Source: Glossina fuscipes
Lineage: Eukaryota > Arthropoda > Insecta > Diptera > Glossinidae
Reading direction: 5' to 3'
Assembly (NCBI RefSeq): GCF_014805625.2
Contig: NW_023998415.1
Span: forward strand, 12,588,085-12,652,084
Length of the DNA: 64,000 bases
The notes under the pieces are model-generated. The model had not been told where the DNA came from. It did no database searches and saw nothing but the letters and a program-made list of their open reading frames with translations. Position numbers and translations under genes: made by a program. Shown here in pieces: positions 63,271-64,000 of this stretch; position 1 is the first letter of the stretch; each line of letters begins with the position of its first letter.

Positions 63271-64000
63271 ATATATGTAGCATTTTTGTAAAGTGGTAAG
63301 TGGTGCATATGAAATTTGTTGTATGCAATTATTATGATTGCTTTAATTTTAATTGTAAACAATGGTAATTGTTGGTAATCGATGGATTGGTTGTTGAGTT
63401 TTCCATGTGTTACATTATGCATTATATATTACACATCACACGTTACACATTACACGTTAAACATACATGTACGTATTAGTTGTTTTTATGTACGTATATA
63501 TATGTACAATATACAAAAGCTCCAAGTTAGTAATAAAATTAGCCAATAATTGCCGTTTTCCACTTGACTTGCATAGAAACGTAAACACACACACACACAC
63601 ACACACACATACATACATACATAAGTATTCATGTTTACAAGGAAAGGCCGATCAGCAAGACTAATTTTTAGAACATAAAGAGAGAGTTCGTCATAAAAAT
63701 GAATGGAAAACAAAAAATGTTTATCCTCCAATAAGCCAATAATTTGGAAAGCAATATAAGAAAAAAAAATAAATCAAAGAAAAATTAATCTATACTTCAA
63801 TCTTGTACTGCTGTGTTCACTGTAAATTCCAAGTCTTGAATTCTAATTCATATAAATGTATATTCACCTAAGTACCTACGTGCATGTGCGTCTTGAGTCT
63901 ACATTAAATGATTATCGACGTTCTATCATGTATGTTTGGCTGTGTGCGTATGTGTCTTATGTGTGTGTGTATGTATGTATGTATGTGTGTATGTGTATGT

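Larger units (their letters stand above)
55849..64000. other. Repeat-dense region without a recognised gene
   Basis: Holds several family A copies (57010-57375, 57400-57720, 57830-58215, 59150-59300, 59370-59505), a family B copy (58215-58960, minus), three related approximately 200-base segments (60300, 61165, 62110), an 80-base tandem repeat (62255-62565) and TA/TG microsatellites (63189-63236, 63586-63609, 63960-64000). All longer frames fall in repeats or simple sequence. Confidence 0.55.

Noticed and set aside
1..64000. CRISPR arrays, bacterial operons or viral genes
   Set aside because: The tandem repeats are simple or minisatellite, without spacer structure, and all genes are intron-containing insect genes.

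Overview
The window looks like nuclear DNA of a higher (cyclorrhaphan) fly. It is very AT-rich, with short introns of about 60 nt beside very long ones. The protein-coding genes are clearly dipteran or metazoan, and the intergenic and intronic DNA is full of decayed dispersed repeats, homopolymers and microsatellites. One 100-base run of N (35844-35943) is an assembly gap. From memory, the Drosophila relatives of most of these genes lie on chromosome arm 3L (Muller element D), so this is probably the same linkage group; I could not check that.

Layout. 1-17197: no exon recognised; probably 5' intron of the BicD-related gene or intergenic DNA, with repeats. 17198-23297 (+): the last eight recognisable exons of a BicD-related (BICDR/BICDL) dynein adaptor. 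25783-29888 (-): a complete nine-exon coiled-coil gene of the ODAD1/CCDC63 (outer dynein arm docking) family. 31564-32291 (+), 32616-33249 (-) and 34887-35427 (+): a compact housekeeping trio of mitochondrial ribosomal protein L20, mitochondrial Hsp10 and the H/ACA snoRNP protein Nhp2. 35428-42894: repeats, gap and 3' flank. 42895-50136 (-): a complete four-exon HELZ-type RNA helicase of 2,189 residues. 50137-55084: AT-rich DNA without a gene. 55085-55848 (+): a two-exon, 231-residue protein with a C-terminal SAM domain, not identified with certainty. 55849-64000: dense repeats, including a tandem repeat and a small dispersed family.

The genes do not form one pathway. Themes are transport and cilia (BicDR, ODAD1-like), mitochondrial and ribosomal biogenesis (mRpL20, Hsp10, Nhp2) and mRNA control (HELZ). 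The most interesting non-genic signals are: two dispersed repeat families (A and B, about 22 copies in both orientations), one of which ends about 20 bases upstream of a BicDR exon; a 285-bp pogo-type MITE with TA target duplication; a perfect three-unit heat-shock element just upstream of Hsp10; CACGTG E-boxes upstream of all three housekeeping genes; and a PAM2-like poly(A)-binding-protein motif in HELZ. No novel multi-gene system is evident. The repeat families and the unidentified SAM gene are the least described content.
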